The notes under the pieces were generated by a model. It saw only the letters and a program-made list of their open reading frames with translations. It made no database searches and was not told the DNA's origin. A DNA stretch of 64,000 bases from Brevibacterium permense (GTDB taxonomy: Bacteria; Actinomycetota; Actinomycetes; Actinomycetales; Brevibacteriaceae), in the NCBI RefSeq assembly GCF_013280495.1, contig NZ_JABSSX010000012.1:20420-84419 (forward strand), given 5' to 3'. A program made the translations under genes and the position numbers. Shown in pieces: positions 1 to 8,917 of this stretch (positions within the stretch are counted from its first letter, which is position 1; each line of letters starts with the position of its first letter).

Positions 1-202
1 GTTCTCCGGCAAGGTCTCCATCCACCCCAACCATGTGCCCGTCGTCCGCGACGCCTTCCGCCCCAGCGAGGAACAGCTGACCTGGGCGCGGTCCGTGCTC
101 GACCTGGCGAAGACGGAGAAGGGCGCATTCTCCTTCGAGGGCAAGATGATCGACGCCCCGCTGCTCAAGCACGCCGAACTCATCGTCGCCCGCGCGAGCT
201 GA
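1..202 (+). CDS. HpcH/HpaI aldolase / citrate lyase beta-like protein, C-terminal part (5' truncated by window edge)
   Basis: Reading from base 2 gives 66 residues and a TGA stop. The segment contains SIHPNHV, a FxPSEEQLxWAR block, GAFSFEGKMIDAPLLKHAE and a final Arg-Ala-Ser. This is the usual C-terminus of CitE-like lyases of the HpcH/HpaI family, which cleave citramalyl-, malyl- or similar CoA thioesters. The catalytic N-terminal barrel lies outside the window, so the substrate cannot be assigned. The gene ends 12 bases before the def start, so the two may be co-transcribed. Confidence 0.72.
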   Translation, partial: FSGKVSIHPNHVPVVRDAFRPSEEQLTWARSVLDLAKTEKGAFSFEGKMIDAPLLKHAELIVARAS

Positions 203-214
203 GGAAACCACCTC

Positions 215-880
215 GTGCACGCAGCCGATGCGCTGATCGCCGACCAGATCCGTGCCGTCCTCACCGCCGCCGAGGCAGGGGATGGGACCGCGCCCATCGT
301 CGAGGCCGGAGACCCCGTCCTCCGGTCCCAGACCCGCCCTTTCGACGGGCAGGTCGACGATGCCGAGCTCGAGCAGCTCGCCGAGGTGATGCGAGCGACC
401 ATGCTCGCCGCCCCGGGAGTCGGCCTCGCCGCCCCGCAGGTGGGCATCGGTTTGTCGATGTTCGTCGCCGAAGATCCCGGCGCCCGCGATCCCGAAGTCG
501 CGAAGGTTCGGCAGCGGGAGCCGATGCCGCTGCGGGTGGTCCTCAACGCGGGCTATGAACGCGCCGGAGGTGAGGACGTCGCCTTCTATGAAGGGTGCCT
601 GTCGATCCCCGGCTACCAAGCCGTCGTCGCCCGCCCCCGCAACATCGCGCTGACGGGCATCGACCTGCAGGGTGACCCCATCGCCGAGGAGGTCTCCGGC
701 TGGTCGGCGCGCATCGTCGCCCACGAGACCGACCACCTGTCCGGGATCCTCTTCCTCGACAGAGCCGAGATGCGATCCCTGGCGACGAACGAATCCGTGG
801 CGAAGTTCTGGCACCAGCCCTCGACCCAGAAGGCCGCCGCCGAACTCGGCTTCTCCTTGCCTTCGGGCATGGTGATGTGA
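215..880 (+). CDS. def: Peptide deformylase
   Basis: Removes the formyl group from the N-terminal Met of nascent proteins; cytosolic metalloenzyme. All three family motifs are present: GVGLAAPQ at residues 68-75, EGCLS at 126-130 and HETDH at 170-174. Cys128, His170 and His174 are therefore the predicted metal ligands and Glu171 the catalytic acid. At 221 residues it is longer than minimal deformylases, with an N-terminal helix of about 30 residues and a C-terminal extension, as in many actinobacteria. The start is GTG, 12 bases after the upstream lyase stop. The partner enzyme, methionine aminopeptidase, is at 39939-40706. The motif-3 Thr in HETDH, where Ile or Phe is usual, is a mild variation. 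Confidence 0.95.
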   Translation: MHAADALIADQIRAVLTAAEAGDGTAPIVEAGDPVLRSQTRPFDGQVDDAELEQLAEVMRATMLAAPGVGLAAPQVGIGLSMFVAEDPGARDPEVAKVRQREPMPLRVVLNAGYERAGGEDVAFYEGCLSIPGYQAVVARPRNIALTGIDLQGDPIAEEVSGWSARIVAHETDHLSGILFLDRAEMRSLATNESVAKFWHQPSTQKAAAELGFSLPSGMVM

Positions 881-967
881 ACCTCCGCCGCGGTCGCCGA
901 TCCGGATACCGCCGAGACTGTTGACCGCTCTCATCTGCGTCACAGGCGGGCATGTTTCGATGAGGAC

Positions 968-2143
968 ATGCGACTTCCCGACATCCCCCTTCGCCATCAC
1001 CGAACCGTCCGCACCGCTGCCGCGCTCGGCACCGGCGCCCTCGCGCTGGTGCGCCGCCGCGACGTCCCTGCCGAACGCCGGACCGGCCTGAGAGCGGCAA
1101 CCGCCCTGGCCAATGCGGGCCTGACCTGGCTGACCGGGTCCCGGGCCTTCCTCGGCAGAGTGGGCGGCTCCAGCGGCATCGACGAATTCCTCGGAGCCAT
1201 CTCCGCCAAAGGGCGCGGTCCCATCCGATATGCTTCCTCTCCTGCCCACATCTCTGACGTCGGAGCACTCGACGGCGATGCCGACGCGGATACCTGGTGG
1301 GACCAGCACGCGAGAGTGACCTCCCCGGCGTTCCTCAATCTTGTCACCGCAGCTGGAGTAGGAGCGGCTTCCTGGGCGGTCTGGCCGCTGACGGAACGGC
1401 TGGCGGAGAAAGTCGATGAGAAACTTCCGAGCGGAGTCGGCCGTGGTCTCAATGCCGTCGTCAACGGCGGGCTCGTCGCGCTGACAGCCGTCCTCATCGA
1501 CAAGGTCGAGAACTGGGCCGACGACGTCGAGGACCTCGACTACGCACCGGTCGAGATCGAGCTGCCCTCCCGCATCCGGGAGTCGCTGAACCTGCTGCTG
1601 TCGCAGCCGCATCCGGTCGCACAAGCCACCGCCGAGGCAGTGGCCGAGCAGCTCGGGACCGCGCGCTTCTTCGTCTGGGTCACCTACCCGAGAGCTGAGT
1701 ATCCGGGGAACGAGCCGATCATTCTGGACCCCGACCGGCTGGCCGCGATCGTCAGAGACGAAGACATCGAGAGCATCGACGTCTACCCCGCAGCATCATC
1801 CCCGCGGGTGGTTCCGGGAACGCAGACGTACCCGGTCGTCGGGATCAGACAGAGCACGGGCCAAGATGGGGGAGAGACGGCTGAGATGGAACTGAGCCTG
1901 AGCATCGTCAACGGCTATGTCGACGCCATCTCGTTCAGCGCGCCTGATTCAGAGATCAGCGTCTCCGACGATCTTCCGCAAGGTTCGGTGCCGGGAACGC
2001 TGCATCCCGAGGGGCTCGAACAGGAGTCAGACGACGCGGGATATTCGAGCAGCTTCGAGATCCTCGACGAGGACGAACACATGAGCGTGCTGGCGACGTG
2101 GCCCGCCCCCGACCAGCTGACCTTCCGTGCCGATGGCAGCTGA
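968..2143 (+). CDS. Hypothetical membrane-associated protein
   Basis: I do not recognise this 391-residue protein. It opens with an Arg/His-rich segment and Ala-rich helices. Two hydrophobic stretches (about residues 120-140 and 165-180) look like membrane helices or a hairpin. The C-terminal half (from about 190) is soluble and rich in acidic residues, with alternating strand-like segments such as RFFVWVTYPRAEYPG and IESIDVYPAASSPRVV. No catalytic motif is apparent. It begins 87 bases after def and ends 51 bases before msrA, on the same strand. Codon use matches its neighbours, so it is probably a genuine gene. Function unknown. Confidence 0.6.
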   Translation: MRLPDIPLRHHRTVRTAAALGTGALALVRRRDVPAERRTGLRAATALANAGLTWLTGSRAFLGRVGGSSGIDEFLGAISAKGRGPIRYASSPAHISDVGALDGDADADTWWDQHARVTSPAFLNLVTAAGVGAASWAVWPLTERLAEKVDEKLPSGVGRGLNAVVNGGLVALTAVLIDKVENWADDVEDLDYAPVEIELPSRIRESLNLLLSQPHPVAQATAEAVAEQLGTARFFVWVTYPRAEYPGNEPIILDPDRLAAIVRDEDIESIDVYPAASSPRVVPGTQTYPVVGIRQSTGQDGGETAEMELSLSIVNGYVDAISFSAPDSEISVSDDLPQGSVPGTLHPEGLEQESDDAGYSSSFEILDEDEHMSVLATWPAPDQLTFRADGS

Positions 2144-2194
2144 TCGTACCGCTGGGCCCGGGAATAACCTGCTCGCGTCATCGTTATACCTTAC

Positions 2195-2725
2195 ATGAGC
2201 GATCTTCGTACCCTCACCCTCGGCGCCGGCTGCTTCTGGTGCCTCGACGCCGTCTACCAGCGGACCACCGGCGTGAGAGAAGTGATCTCCGGCTACACCG
2301 GCGGACACACTGACAACCCCGGATACCGTGAGGTCTGCTCCGGGATGACCGGCCATGCCGAAGCCCTTCAGGTGACCTTCGACGCCGACATCGTCCCCGA
2401 AGACGTCATCCTCGGCCTGTTCTTCACCGGCCACGACCCCACGAGCCTCAACCGCCAGGGCTACGACGTCGGCACCCAGTACCGGTCGGCCATGTTCTAT
2501 CGCGACGAGACCGAGAAGCAGCACTTCGCCGCGGCCATCGAATCCGCGCAGAGCCTCTTCGACGATCCGATCGTGACCACCCTCGAACCGCTGGGCACCT
2601 TCTATCCCGCCGAGGCGGTCCACCAGGACTTCTACACCGCGAACCCGGACAACGGCTACTGCCGTGTCATCATCGACCCGAAACTCAGCAAGGCCCGCAC
2701 CGCCTTCGCCGAATGGGTGAGCTGA
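2195..2725 (+). CDS. msrA: Peptide-methionine (S)-S-oxide reductase MsrA
   Basis: Repairs methionine-S-sulfoxide in oxidised proteins, using thioredoxin as reductant. The active-site motif GAGCFWC is at residues 10-16, with Cys13 the predicted nucleophile. It is followed by the typical GYTGGHTDNPGYREVCSGMTGHAEA block and, near the C-terminus, the HQDFYTANPDNGYCRVIIDPKL region. At 176 residues it is a full single-domain MsrA with no MsrB fusion. The start codon is ATG. Its stop overlaps the next gene's ATG by one base (TGATG), suggesting translational coupling to the nitroreductase. Confidence 0.95.
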   Translation: MSDLRTLTLGAGCFWCLDAVYQRTTGVREVISGYTGGHTDNPGYREVCSGMTGHAEALQVTFDADIVPEDVILGLFFTGHDPTSLNRQGYDVGTQYRSAMFYRDETEKQHFAAAIESAQSLFDDPIVTTLEPLGTFYPAEAVHQDFYTANPDNGYCRVIIDPKLSKARTAFAEWVS

Positions 2726-3588
2726 TGGGCAGTCGCAAAAAAGACAGATGCAAGAAGTCCAAACACAAGAAGCACAAACGGTCGGGGGACGCGGGCGAGG
2801 CCTGGGAAGCGACCAAAGACCGCGTGCGTGCCCACTTCCTCGACGGCAACACCGGCCCGTGGGCGAAGAGCCTTGCCGCGCAGGATGCGCAGAGCCCCCG
2901 TTCGGCGCAGAATGAAAACGGCGCAGACCCCGCCGAGGATGCCGCAGCCTCGGCGCAGGGCGGCACCGCAACCATCGCGGCCACCCGTCGCGGACCCGAC
3001 TACTCGGTGCCGTCATCGATCGACATCGTCGCCGATCCCGTTCTCCACGCCCTGAGCATCCGACGGTCGATCTCGAAGGTCGACCCGGAGACCCCGAACG
3101 ACTCCGACCTGCTCGAGATCATCCGATCGATCTCCTCGGTCGCCGATCACAAGGCCCTGCGCCCCTGGCGCTTCCTCATCATCCGAGGAGACGACCGGCA
3201 CCGCCTCGGTGACGCCCTCGACGACGCCGCCGGAGTGGTCCGCAAACCCGGCGAGACCAATACGAAGCCGCTGCGGGCCGAACTGCTGCTCGCCCTCGTC
3301 TCCTCACCCGTCGAACACGACAAAGTTCCCGAATGGGAGCAGCACGCCACCGCCGCCGGGGCCGGGCACCTGCTCGAACTCGCCCTGTGGCAGGCCGGTT
3401 GGGGTGTCATGTGGCGCTCAGGCAACCTGACGAACACCGAACCGGTCCGCCGCCTCCATCGACTGGACGATCACGAACTGCTCATGGGCTGGTTCTACAT
3501 CGGAGCCGTGCCCGAACGCTACCGACAGCGTCTGACCACGAGCACCCGCCCCCTGCCGAAGCCCGAGCAGTTCCTCGATACCCTGTGA
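2725..3588 (+). CDS. Nitroreductase-family protein with Lys-rich N-terminal extension
   Basis: Residues from about 95 onward carry the nitroreductase fold. An ALSIRRSISKVDP-type FMN phosphate-binding segment is followed by VADHKALRPWRFLII and, near the end, a GWGVMWRSGN block and MGWFYIGAVPE. Such proteins are FMN- and NAD(P)H-dependent reductases of nitro compounds or quinones. The first 20 or so residues are strongly basic (KKDRCKKSKHKKHKR), followed by a low-complexity linker rich in Ala, Gln and Asp. I chose the ATG at 2725, which overlaps the msrA stop; an in-frame ATG at 2713 would add MGEL. It overlaps the MFS gene by four bases, giving an apparent msrA-nitroreductase-MFS operon. Confidence 0.8.
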   Translation: MGSRKKDRCKKSKHKKHKRSGDAGEAWEATKDRVRAHFLDGNTGPWAKSLAAQDAQSPRSAQNENGADPAEDAAASAQGGTATIAATRRGPDYSVPSSIDIVADPVLHALSIRRSISKVDPETPNDSDLLEIIRSISSVADHKALRPWRFLIIRGDDRHRLGDALDDAAGVVRKPGETNTKPLRAELLLALVSSPVEHDKVPEWEQHATAAGAGHLLELALWQAGWGVMWRSGNLTNTEPVRRLHRLDDHELLMGWFYIGAVPERYRQRLTTSTRPLPKPEQFLDTL

Positions 3589-4838
3589 GCACGCCCGACA
3601 CCGACGCACCGGAGACACGCCGCCTGCCCAAGGAGATCTATGTCCTCGTGGCAGCGGCCTTCATCGTGGCCCTGGGCTACGGAATCATCGCCCCCGTCCT
3701 GCCGCAGTTCGCGGCGAGCTTCGACTTCGGGGTCACCGCCGCAACCATCGTCGTCTCCTCGTTCGCGTTCTTCCGGTTCGTGTTCTCACCCTCGTCCGGC
3801 CGCCTCGTCGATGCCTTCGGCGAACGTCGTATCTACATCACCGGTCTCCTCATCGTCGCTGGCTCCACCGCGGCCGTCGCCTTCGCACAGAACTACTGGC
3901 AGCTGCTGATCTTCCGCGGACTCGGCGGCATCGGCTCAACGATGTTCAGCGTCTCCGCGATGGCGCTCATTGTCCGGCTCGCCCCGATCGATGCCCGGGC
4001 GAAAGCATCCTCGACGTACGCGACGGCGTTCCTCGTCGGCAATATCGCCGGACCCGTCCTCGGCGGTGCCATGGCCGGATGGGGGATGCGCATCCCGTTC
4101 GTCATCTACGCCGTCGGTCTGCTCCTCGCCGCCATCGTCGTCCGCGTCTTCCTCGCCTCCACCGCGTCCTTCGGCTCCTCGACGAAGTCCGGACGTGCCC
4201 GGCTGGAAGCGGAGAAGGACAAGGAGCAGCAGGAAGTCATGTCCTTCCGGGACGCCTGGAGGGATTCGGCCTACCGGTCGGCGCTCATCTCCGCCTTCGT
4301 CCAAGGCTGGTCGGCGATGGGCATCCGCGTGGCCATCTACCCGCTCTTCGCCATCCAGGCTCTCAGAGCCGATACCGCGGTGGCCGGACTGGCCCTGACC
4401 ATGTTCGCCATCGGCAACGCCTCGGCCGTGACGGTGGTCGGGCGCTTCGCCGACACCGTCGGGCGCAAACCCTTCATCCAATGGGGTCTGTTCGTCCTCG
4501 GTGTGACCACCGCGGCGCTGGCCTTCATCGACTCGATCTGGCTGTTCTTCGCCTTCTCCATCATCGCCGGGATCGGTTCCGGCCTGGCCAACCCCGCTCA
4601 GCAGGCCACCGTCGCCGACGTCATCGGCCGCGACCGCAAGGGCGGCCGAGTGCTCGCCCGCTACCAGATGGCCCTCGACGGCGGAGCCATCCTCGGCCCG
4701 ATCATCGCCGGAGCCGTCGTCGACCACTTCGACTACTCGTGGGCGTTCCTGCTCACCGGGCTTCTCGGCATCGTCGCCGCAGGCCTGTGGTTCTTCGGCC
4801 GCGAGACCCGACCCCGCACAGCCACTCCGGCTGAGTGA
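3585..4838 (+). CDS. MFS transporter, probable drug-type exporter
   Basis: About 417 residues with 12 predicted membrane helices. A motif-A-like loop, GRLVDAFGERR, follows helix 2, and its C-half equivalent, GRFADTVGRK, follows helix 8. A basic cytoplasmic loop (about residues 200-220, RLEAEKDKEQQEV) separates the halves. Proton-driven export of hydrophobic compounds is likely; the substrate is unknown. The GTG start at 3585 overlaps the nitroreductase stop (GTGA). The same frame is open further upstream, but that part is a shadow of the nitroreductase gene. Linkage to msrA and a nitroreductase hints at a detoxification operon, which is an inference. Confidence 0.85.
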   Translation: MSTPDTDAPETRRLPKEIYVLVAAAFIVALGYGIIAPVLPQFAASFDFGVTAATIVVSSFAFFRFVFSPSSGRLVDAFGERRIYITGLLIVAGSTAAVAFAQNYWQLLIFRGLGGIGSTMFSVSAMALIVRLAPIDARAKASSTYATAFLVGNIAGPVLGGAMAGWGMRIPFVIYAVGLLLAAIVVRVFLASTASFGSSTKSGRARLEAEKDKEQQEVMSFRDAWRDSAYRSALISAFVQGWSAMGIRVAIYPLFAIQALRADTAVAGLALTMFAIGNASAVTVVGRFADTVGRKPFIQWGLFVLGVTTAALAFIDSIWLFFAFSIIAGIGSGLANPAQQATVADVIGRDRKGGRVLARYQMALDGGAILGPIIAGAVVDHFDYSWAFLLTGLLGIVAAGLWFFGRETRPRTATPAE

Positions 4839-4863
4839 CGCGCCCAAACGCACCCGCACATGC

Positions 4864-4931
4864 GCTGCAGCTTGGTGAAACTGCACCAGCTCGGTGCAGG
4901 GACCAAGCGGCTGCAGTTTCACCGAGCTGGT
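4864..4931. repeat. Multi-segment intergenic palindrome
   Basis: In the 233-base gap between the MFS and RND genes, 18-base arms at 4868-4885 and 4912-4929 pair with a single G:T wobble around a 26-base loop. Within the same DNA, ACCAGCTCGGTG (4885-4896) is perfectly complementary to 4920-4931, and GCTTGGT (4870-4876) to ACCAAGC (4902-4908). The element can therefore fold in at least two mutually exclusive ways. No run of T follows, so it is not a classical terminator. It may act as an RNA 3' stabiliser or be a dispersed repeat. The rest of the gap shows nothing else clear. Confidence 0.75.
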
Positions 4932-5071
4932 GGTCGGGGCGCGGCGTGCTCAGCCGTTGATCAGAGAAGTCAGGTTTTCCTCATGTGCGGTTCAGGGGAC
5001 ACTCACTAGGATGGTTGGTTGAGTCGGCGTTCTGCGTCGTCGCCCTGCCTACGACAAAGAAAGTCCCCCTC

Positions 5072-8000
5072 GTGAGTTTCCTGACCCGGCTGAGCCTGAA
5101 GAACCGGGCGCTCATCGCGCTCATCTCCGTCGTCGCCATCGTCTTCGGCATCATCGGTGCCGGCGCCCTCAAGCAAGAGCTCTTCCCGTCCCTCGACAAC
5201 CCACAGGCCACGGTCACCGCCTCCTATGAGGGAGCCACCCCCGAGGCCGTCGAATCCGAAGTCACCGACCCACTCGAAGGGGCGCTGACCGCACTGCCCG
5301 AGGTCGAGGACATGACCTCGACCTCCTCGGCGGGCAGTTCGCAGATCACCGTGAGCACGAAGTACGGCGATGACTCCGATGACGTCGTCCGCGCCCTGCA
5401 GCGCGCAGTCTCCCAGGTGCAGCCGACCCTGCCGGACGGTGTCGAACCGAACGTCATGATGATGGGCACCGATGATATTCCGGTGCTCGCCCTGTCCGTG
5501 ACCTCGGATGCCGATGAAGACAAGCTGGCGGCGAATCTCGAAGACTTAGTCGAACCTGAGCTGAAGAAAGTCGACGGCGTCTCCCAGGTCCAGATCGCCG
5601 GAGCGAAGACCAAACAGGTCGAGATCAGCATCCGCCGAGACGACCTCGAGGACGAAGGAGCCAACCTCGACGAGGTGGCCGGAATCCTCCAGTCCAACGG
5701 TGTGCCCACCTCGGCGGGTGAGCTCAAGGGCGACGACGGCTCGGCCCCGGTCGAGGTCGGCACCCGCATCCGCTCGATCGATGCGATCAAGGACCTCGTC
5801 ATCTCCGGCAAGGACGGACCGATCCAGATCTCCGACGTCGCCGACGTCAAACTCGTCGATGAGCCGATCGAGTCGATCTCGCGCACCAACGGCGAACCCT
5901 CGCTGTCCGTGTCGGTGATGAAGGAGTCCGACGCGAACACCGTCGACGTCTCTCACGCGGTGGCCGACAAGCTGCCCGAACTCGAGAAGATGATGGGTGA
6001 CAACACGGAGTTCGTCTCCGCGTTCGACCAGGCTCCGTTCATCGAACAGTCCATCCATGACCTGCTCAACGAGGGTGGGCTGGGCCTGATCTTCGCGGTC
6101 CTCGTCATCCTCGTATTCCTGCTGTCGGTGCGGGCGACGATCATCACCGCCATCTCCATCCCGCTCTCCCTCCTCATCGCCATGATCGGGCTGTGGATGG
6201 GCGGAGAGACCCTCAACATGCTCACCCTCGGTGCGCTGACGATCTCCGTCGGCCGCGTCGTCGACGACTCCATCGTCGTCATCGAGGCGATCCGCAGACG
6301 GCACGCCTCCGGCGGCGACAAGTTCTCGAACATCCTCGCCGCCGTCTCCGAGGTGGCCGGTGCCATCACCGCATCGACCCTGACCACGGTGGCCGTGTTC
6401 CTGCCGCTGGCATTCGTGACCGGGCAGACCGGTGAGATGTTCCGGCCCTTCGCCCTGACCGCTACCATCGCCCTGCTCTCGTCCCTGTTCGTGGCACTGA
6501 CGATCGTGCCCGTCCTCGCGTACTGGTTCCTGCGTCAGCGCGAGGCGAAGGTCAAGCTCACCCGTGCGGAGAAGGCGGAGATCCGTCGCAGCCGCAAGTC
6601 GATGCTGTCGCAGTGGCGGGCAGAGAAGAAGGAAGCGAAGAAGGCCGACAAGAAGCGCGACCTCGTCGCCGCCGGTGCCGAAGCCGAGGACACCGGTCCT
6701 CGAGACAGCGTCGAATCGTCCCAGCGGGCTGATGCTCCCATGCTGGCCGGCGCCACGACTCGAACCGATGCGACCGGAGCGGCCGCGGGCGGACCGCGCT
6801 ACGGCGAAACCGAGGACGGCACGGAAGCGGTCGACGAGCTCGCCGGAATGCATTCTCCGGTGACGCGACTGCAGAAGACCTATATGCCGGCCATCGGGTT
6901 CTCGACGAAGCACCCGATCATCATGATCCTCATCGCCGTGCTCGTGCTCGCAGGCACCGGAGCGATGATCCCGCAGCTGAAGACCGAGCTCTTCGGCGAC
7001 ACCGGTCAGGATTCCCTGCAGATCTCGCAGACCTTCGACCCGGGCACCGACCTCGATGAGGCCTCGGAGCAGGCGAAGAAGGTCGAGGACATCCTCGCCG
7101 ACGAATCCGATGTCGACAACTACCAGCTGTCGCTCGGCGGCACGTCGTTCGGCTTCACCGACGATTCGTCGCTGACGGGCACCTATATCGTCAACACAAA
7201 GTCCGGAGTCTCTGCCCAGTCGATCTCCGCGGATCTGCAGAAGCAGTTCGACGGCCTCAAGGGTGCCGGCGACGTCGAGGTGGCAAGCCAGAGCTCGACC
7301 CCGGGTGCGCAGACCATCGACGTCACACTCACGGCAACCGACCCCCAGGAACTCGAGGACGCGACGAACAAGGTCAGCGACAAGCTCGAGGGCGTATCGT
7401 CGGCGCAGTCGGTGACGAGCGATACCGCCGCGGTCCAGCCCGTGATCGAAGTCAAGGTCGATCATGAGAAGGCCGCAGAGGAGAACCTCACCGAGGCGGC
7501 CATCGGCCAGTATGTGCAGCGTGCCATGCACGGTCAGCAGATCGGTGAGATCGTCATCGACGATGTCTCCCATTCGGTGCTGCTCTTCGATCGCAATGCC
7601 GACACCGTGGAGAAGCTGCGCGAACTCAAGATCCCGGGCAAGGCGGAAGAGACGACTCCCGCTGGCGGAGCCGGCGCAGGTGCGGCAGGCGGCGCCGGTG
7701 GAGCAGCCGGAGGTGCCGGCGGCTCAGGTGACGCCAGCGCGGCCGGGGGAGCCGCCAGTGGTGCCGGAGGTTCGGGTGACGCCGGTGCAGCCGGAGGCGC
7801 AGGCGGTGCTGGTGGCGCCGGAGGCGCAGGCGGTGCTGGTGGTGCGGCCGGTGGTGTCGGTGCGACGGGCGGCGATCCGAACGCGGGCGCTCCTGTGACC
7901 TCGGAGCCGCGCTTCATCGAACTCGATGAGGTCGCCGACGTCAAGGAGGTCAAGACCGCCCCGACGATCCGCCACACGGATTCGCAGCGTTCGACCACCG

Positions 8001-8893
8001 TGTCCGTGACTCCGGAAGGCGATGACCTCGGAGCCGTGTCTACCGAGGTCCAGTCCGCCCTCGACGAGGTGGACCTGCCCGATACGGTGTCCGTCGACAC
8101 CGGCGGTGCCACCCAGGAGCAGAATGAAGCGTTCTCGCAGCTGGGGCTGGCGATGCTCGCGGCGATCCTCATCGTGTTCGTCATCATGGTCGCCACGTTC
8201 AAGTCGCTGCTGCAGCCACTGATCCTGCTGGTCTCGATTCCGTTCGCGGCCACCGGTTCGGTTGCGCTCTCGCTCATCACCGACACTCCGCTGGGGCTGA
8301 CGTCGATGATCGGTCTGCTCATGCTCATCGGCATCGTGGTGACGAATGCGATCGTGCTCATCGACCTCATCAACCACTTCCGAGTCCGCGGGGTCGATCT
8401 GCGTACGGCCATCGTCCACGGCGCCCGACTGCGTTACCGTCCGATCCTCATGACCGCGGCCGCCACGATCTTCGCTCTGCTGCCGATGGCCCTCGGACTC
8501 ACCGGCGGGGGAGTGTTCATCTCGAAGCCGCTGGCGATCGTCGTCATCGGCGGACTGGTCAGCTCGACGCTGCTCACGCTCATCCTCGTGCCCGTGCTCT
8601 ACCTGCTGCTCGAAGGGGTCAAGGAACGCCGAGCCGAGAAGAAGTACGTGAAGAACATGGCTCGCGGTGAGGTCCTCGACGCCGCCGAGGCACGGGCGCA
8701 TGAGCGGGAGACCGCCTCGGCGTCGGACGAATCGACGGATGCCGACCACCTCGGTGACAGCCGCGATGACGAACCGACCGGCAGCGACGAACGAGACGAC
8801 GACGGGATCCGGGGCGAGGGGCAGGGAACGGACTTCACCCTGCGCAGCCAGCAGCCGCGTCGTGATGACGGGGACGGCGAACCCAAACACTGA
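5072..8893 (+). CDS. RND-superfamily (AcrB/HAE1-like) efflux permease with Gly-rich insert
   Basis: About 1273 residues in the classical RND layout: one N-terminal helix, a large extracytoplasmic loop, six helices, a second helix-plus-loop, and six more helices. Typical sequences include KQELFPSLDNPQATVTASYEGATPEAVE near the N-terminus, TLGALTISVGRVVDDSIVVIEAIRRRH in the helix 4 region carrying the proton-relay acidic pair (VVDDS), and GIVVTNAIVLIDLINHFR in the second half. A charged cytoplasmic insertion (about residues 490-600) lies between the halves. A Gly/Ala tract (about 865-935) interrupts the second extracytoplasmic domain. The GTG start at 5072 is preferred because it puts the basic residues directly before helix 1. 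No adaptor protein gene is adjacent. Exports lipophilic compounds by inference. Confidence 0.88.
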   Translation: MSFLTRLSLKNRALIALISVVAIVFGIIGAGALKQELFPSLDNPQATVTASYEGATPEAVESEVTDPLEGALTALPEVEDMTSTSSAGSSQITVSTKYGDDSDDVVRALQRAVSQVQPTLPDGVEPNVMMMGTDDIPVLALSVTSDADEDKLAANLEDLVEPELKKVDGVSQVQIAGAKTKQVEISIRRDDLEDEGANLDEVAGILQSNGVPTSAGELKGDDGSAPVEVGTRIRSIDAIKDLVISGKDGPIQISDVADVKLVDEPIESISRTNGEPSLSVSVMKESDANTVDVSHAVADKLPELEKMMGDNTEFVSAFDQAPFIEQSIHDLLNEGGLGLIFAVLVILVFLLSVRATIITAISIPLSLLIAMIGLWMGGETLNMLTLGALTISVGRVVDDSIVVIEAIRRRHASGGDKFSNILAAVSEVAGAITASTLTTVAVFLPLAFVTGQTGEMFRPFALTATIALLSSLFVALTIVPVLAYWFLRQREAKVKLTRAEKAEIRRSRKSMLSQWRAEKKEAKKADKKRDLVAAGAEAEDTGPRDSVESSQRADAPMLAGATTRTDATGAAAGGPRYGETEDGTEAVDELAGMHSPVTRLQKTYMPAIGFSTKHPIIMILIAVLVLAGTGAMIPQLKTELFGDTGQDSLQISQTFDPGTDLDEASEQAKKVEDILADESDVDNYQLSLGGTSFGFTDDSSLTGTYIVNTKSGVSAQSISADLQKQFDGLKGAGDVEVASQSSTPGAQTIDVTLTATDPQELEDATNKVSDKLEGVSSAQSVTSDTAAVQPVIEVKVDHEKAAEENLTEAAIGQYVQRAMHGQQIGEIVIDDVSHSVLLFDRNADTVEKLRELKIPGKAEETTPAGGAGAGAAGGAGGAAGGAGGSGDASAAGGAASGAGGSGDAGAAGGAGGAGGAGGAGGAGGAAGGVGATGGDPNAGAPVTSEPRFIELDEVADVKEVKTAPTIRHTDSQRSTTVSVTPEGDDLGAVSTEVQSALDEVDLPDTVSVDTGGATQEQNEAFSQLGLAMLAAILIVFVIMVATFKSLLQPLILLVSIPFAATGSVALSLITDTPLGLTSMIGLLMLIGIVVTNAIVLIDLINHFRVRGVDLRTAIVHGARLRYRPILMTAAATIFALLPMALGLTGGGVFISKPLAIVVIGGLVSSTLLTLILVPVLYLLLEGVKERRAEKKYVKNMARGEVLDAAEARAHERETASASDESTDADHLGDSRDDEPTGSDERDDDGIRGEGQGTDFTLRSQQPRRDDGDGEPKH
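7664..7880 (+). repeat. Gly/Ala-coding low-complexity tandem repeats inside the RND gene
   Basis: This coding stretch gives runs of GGA, GAGG and AAGG tripeptide-type repeats with interspersed SGDA units. At DNA level, a 27-base unit at 7793-7819 recurs at 7820-7846 with only two differences. A longer duplicated phrase, SGDASAAGGAASGAGG then SGDAGAAGGAGG, lies upstream of it. The reading frame is kept throughout. The tract falls in the second extracytoplasmic loop, just before the conserved PRFIELDEVADV segment. Confidence 0.85.
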
Positions 8894-8917
8894 GCCGTCC
8901 CGGCTAGAGTTGAGTCC

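Noticed and set aside
5546..7573. Minus-strand open frame of 675 codons opposite the RND gene
   Set aside because: Low-complexity Asp/Gly/His/Arg/Leu composition typical of the reverse complement of high-GC coding DNA. It lies wholly inside the well-supported RND gene and has no family motif.
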